DNA of 5,105 bases, taken from the NCBI GenBank assembly GCA_021790375.1, contig JAJYEB010000164.1, positions 1-5,105 on the forward strand, in the 5' to 3' direction. This document shows, in pieces, positions 4,288 through 5,105 of the stretch; position 1 is the first letter of the stretch, and the number at the start of each line of letters is the position of its first letter. The position numbers were made by a program, and so were the translations under genes. The DNA comes from Chloroflexota bacterium (GTDB taxonomy: Bacteria; Chloroflexota; Limnocylindria; Limnocylindrales; CSP1-4). The notes beneath the pieces are model-generated. The model did no database searches. It saw nothing but the letters and a program-made list of their open reading frames with translations, and had not been told where the DNA came from.

Positions 4288-5105
4288 GCGGCGCCCAGGG
4301 GGGCGGTCGGCCTGCGAGCGTCGCCCCCGTGGCGATCGCCTGGTTCCGTCGCGACCTGCGCCTGCACGACAATCCGGCGCTCGCAGCGGCCCTGGCAGCC
4401 GCCGCTCCCGTGGGACAGGTTGTGCCGCTGTTCGTCCGGGATCCGGCGATTCTCGCGTCGGGGCGGGTGGGACGGCATCGGGCCGGGCGGCTGGACGCGG
4501 CGATCGCCGCGCTCGACCTGGAGCTCCGGGCACGGGGCGGTCGGCTGGTGGTCCGGACGGGGCGTCCCGACGAGGTGCTCCCGACGCTCGCCCGGGAGAC
4601 GGGTGCGCGAGAAGTGCACGCGAGCCGCGACTGCACCCCGTATGCGCGCCGCAGGGACGGGGCGGTGGCCGTGGCGCTCGGCCCGGGGGTGCCGCTTCGC
4701 CTGCATGCCGGGACGCTGCTGGTCGAGCCGGAGGCGCTCGGGGAGCGCCGGGTCTTCACGCCGTTCCACCGGGCGTGGCTGGAGGTGCTCGAATCCTCGC
4801 CGGGCTTCGGGCCCCTGCGTGCGCCCGAACGGATCGCGGTGCCGGCATCGGTGGCCTCCGAGCCGATCCCGTCGGTCGGGCCACGCGGTGAGGCGGCCGC
4901 CCTCGACTCGCTCGCCGCGTTCGCCGGCCGGGCCGACCGGTACGCGCGCGAACGCGATGCGCTCGACGGCGGGGCCGGAAGCGGGCTCTCGGCCGACCTG
5001 CACCTGGGCACGATCTCGCCGAGGCGGGTACTGGAGGCGGTGAGCGAGCCGTCGTTCGTGCGGCAGCTCGCCTGGCGCGACTGGGCCGCGCACCGGGCCT
5101 GGTTC
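4284..5105 (+). CDS. phr: Deoxyribodipyrimidine photolyase, class I, N-terminal part (truncated by window)
   Basis: The frame is open for 274 codons to the window end. The family repairs cyclobutane pyrimidine dimers with blue light, using FAD and an antenna chromophore. The N-terminal Rossmann-like domain starts with WFRRDLRLHDNPAL (20-33) and includes the DCTPYARRRD segment (116-125). The FAD-binding part is reached with RYARERD...GSGLSADLHLGTISPRR (about 220-248) and FVRQLAWRDWAAHRAWF (258-274). The last 180-200 residues, with the tryptophan electron-transfer chain and most of the catalytic pocket, lie beyond the window, so a cryptochrome-like relative cannot be fully excluded. The GTG at 4284 is chosen because it overlaps the upstream stop (GTGA) and implies coupling. 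The GTG at 4329, just before AIAWFRRD, would drop a 15-residue Gly-rich extension and is a real alternative; neither has a good ribosome site. Confidence 0.93.
   Translation, partial: MSGAQGGGRPASVAPVAIAWFRRDLRLHDNPALAAALAAAAPVGQVVPLFVRDPAILASGRVGRHRAGRLDAAIAALDLELRARGGRLVVRTGRPDEVLPTLARETGAREVHASRDCTPYARRRDGAVAVALGPGVPLRLHAGTLLVEPEALGERRVFTPFHRAWLEVLESSPGFGPLRAPERIAVPASVASEPIPSVGPRGEAAALDSLAAFAGRADRYARERDALDGGAGSGLSADLHLGTISPRRVLEAVSEPSFVRQLAWRDWAAHRAWF

Noticed and set aside
3085..4533. 482-codon open frame on the minus strand
   Set aside because: It is antisense to the clearly identified SRPBCC-SDR gene and the photolyase start. The composition (Arg, Pro, Gly, Asp-rich) is typical of a shadow frame in high-GC DNA.
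4157..5093. Overlapping minus-strand open frames opposite the photolyase
   Set aside because: The + strand frame carries unmistakable photolyase motifs to the end of the window; the opposite frames have Arg/Pro/Ser-rich shadow composition.

Overview
This is a GC-rich bacterial window with ordinary housekeeping and stress genes, all on the + strand, interrupted by one unusual repeat-filled gap. The strong G/C third-position bias, GTG starts, a probable leaderless gene and a Thermus-type isocitrate dehydrogenase tail suggest a high-GC lineage such as Chloroflexota, Deinococcota or an actinobacterium. The sequence alone does not settle which, and no rRNA or tRNA is present to help.

Layout. Positions 3-215 hold the last 70 codons of an NADP-type isocitrate dehydrogenase of the Thermus/long-chain type, and 249-737 a complete class I purE. 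From 738 to 1662 there is no convincing gene. Instead there are four tandem arrays with unrelated units (16 bp x5, 17 bp x4, 9/18 bp x11, and a degenerate ~20-22 bp x9), plus two copies of a 16-bp AT-rich dyad (CATACTTTGTATGGCA). From 1663 a probably leaderless small three-helix membrane protein overlaps by 4 nt (ATGA) a Nudix hydrolase with an N-terminal zinc ribbon (2070-2684). A 193-bp gap with a strong 10-bp GC hairpin follows. A 469-residue fusion of an SRPBCC ligand-binding domain to an atypical NAD(P)-binding SDR (2878-4287) then overlaps by 4 nt (GTGA) a class I DNA photolyase that runs off the window (4284-5105+).

How the genes fit together. There are three likely transcription units: icd-purE (33-nt gap), the membrane protein-Nudix pair (translationally coupled), and the SRPBCC/SDR-photolyase pair (translationally coupled). 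The last pair is a plausible light/UV-damage module. The Nudix enzyme is a nucleotide-housekeeping protein whose link to its membrane partner is unknown.

The points most worth a second look are the repeat island with its twin dyad motif, and the SRPBCC-SDR fusion, which carries a strong internal Shine-Dalgarno and ATG exactly at the domain junction. I found no clear case for a new defence or mobile system.
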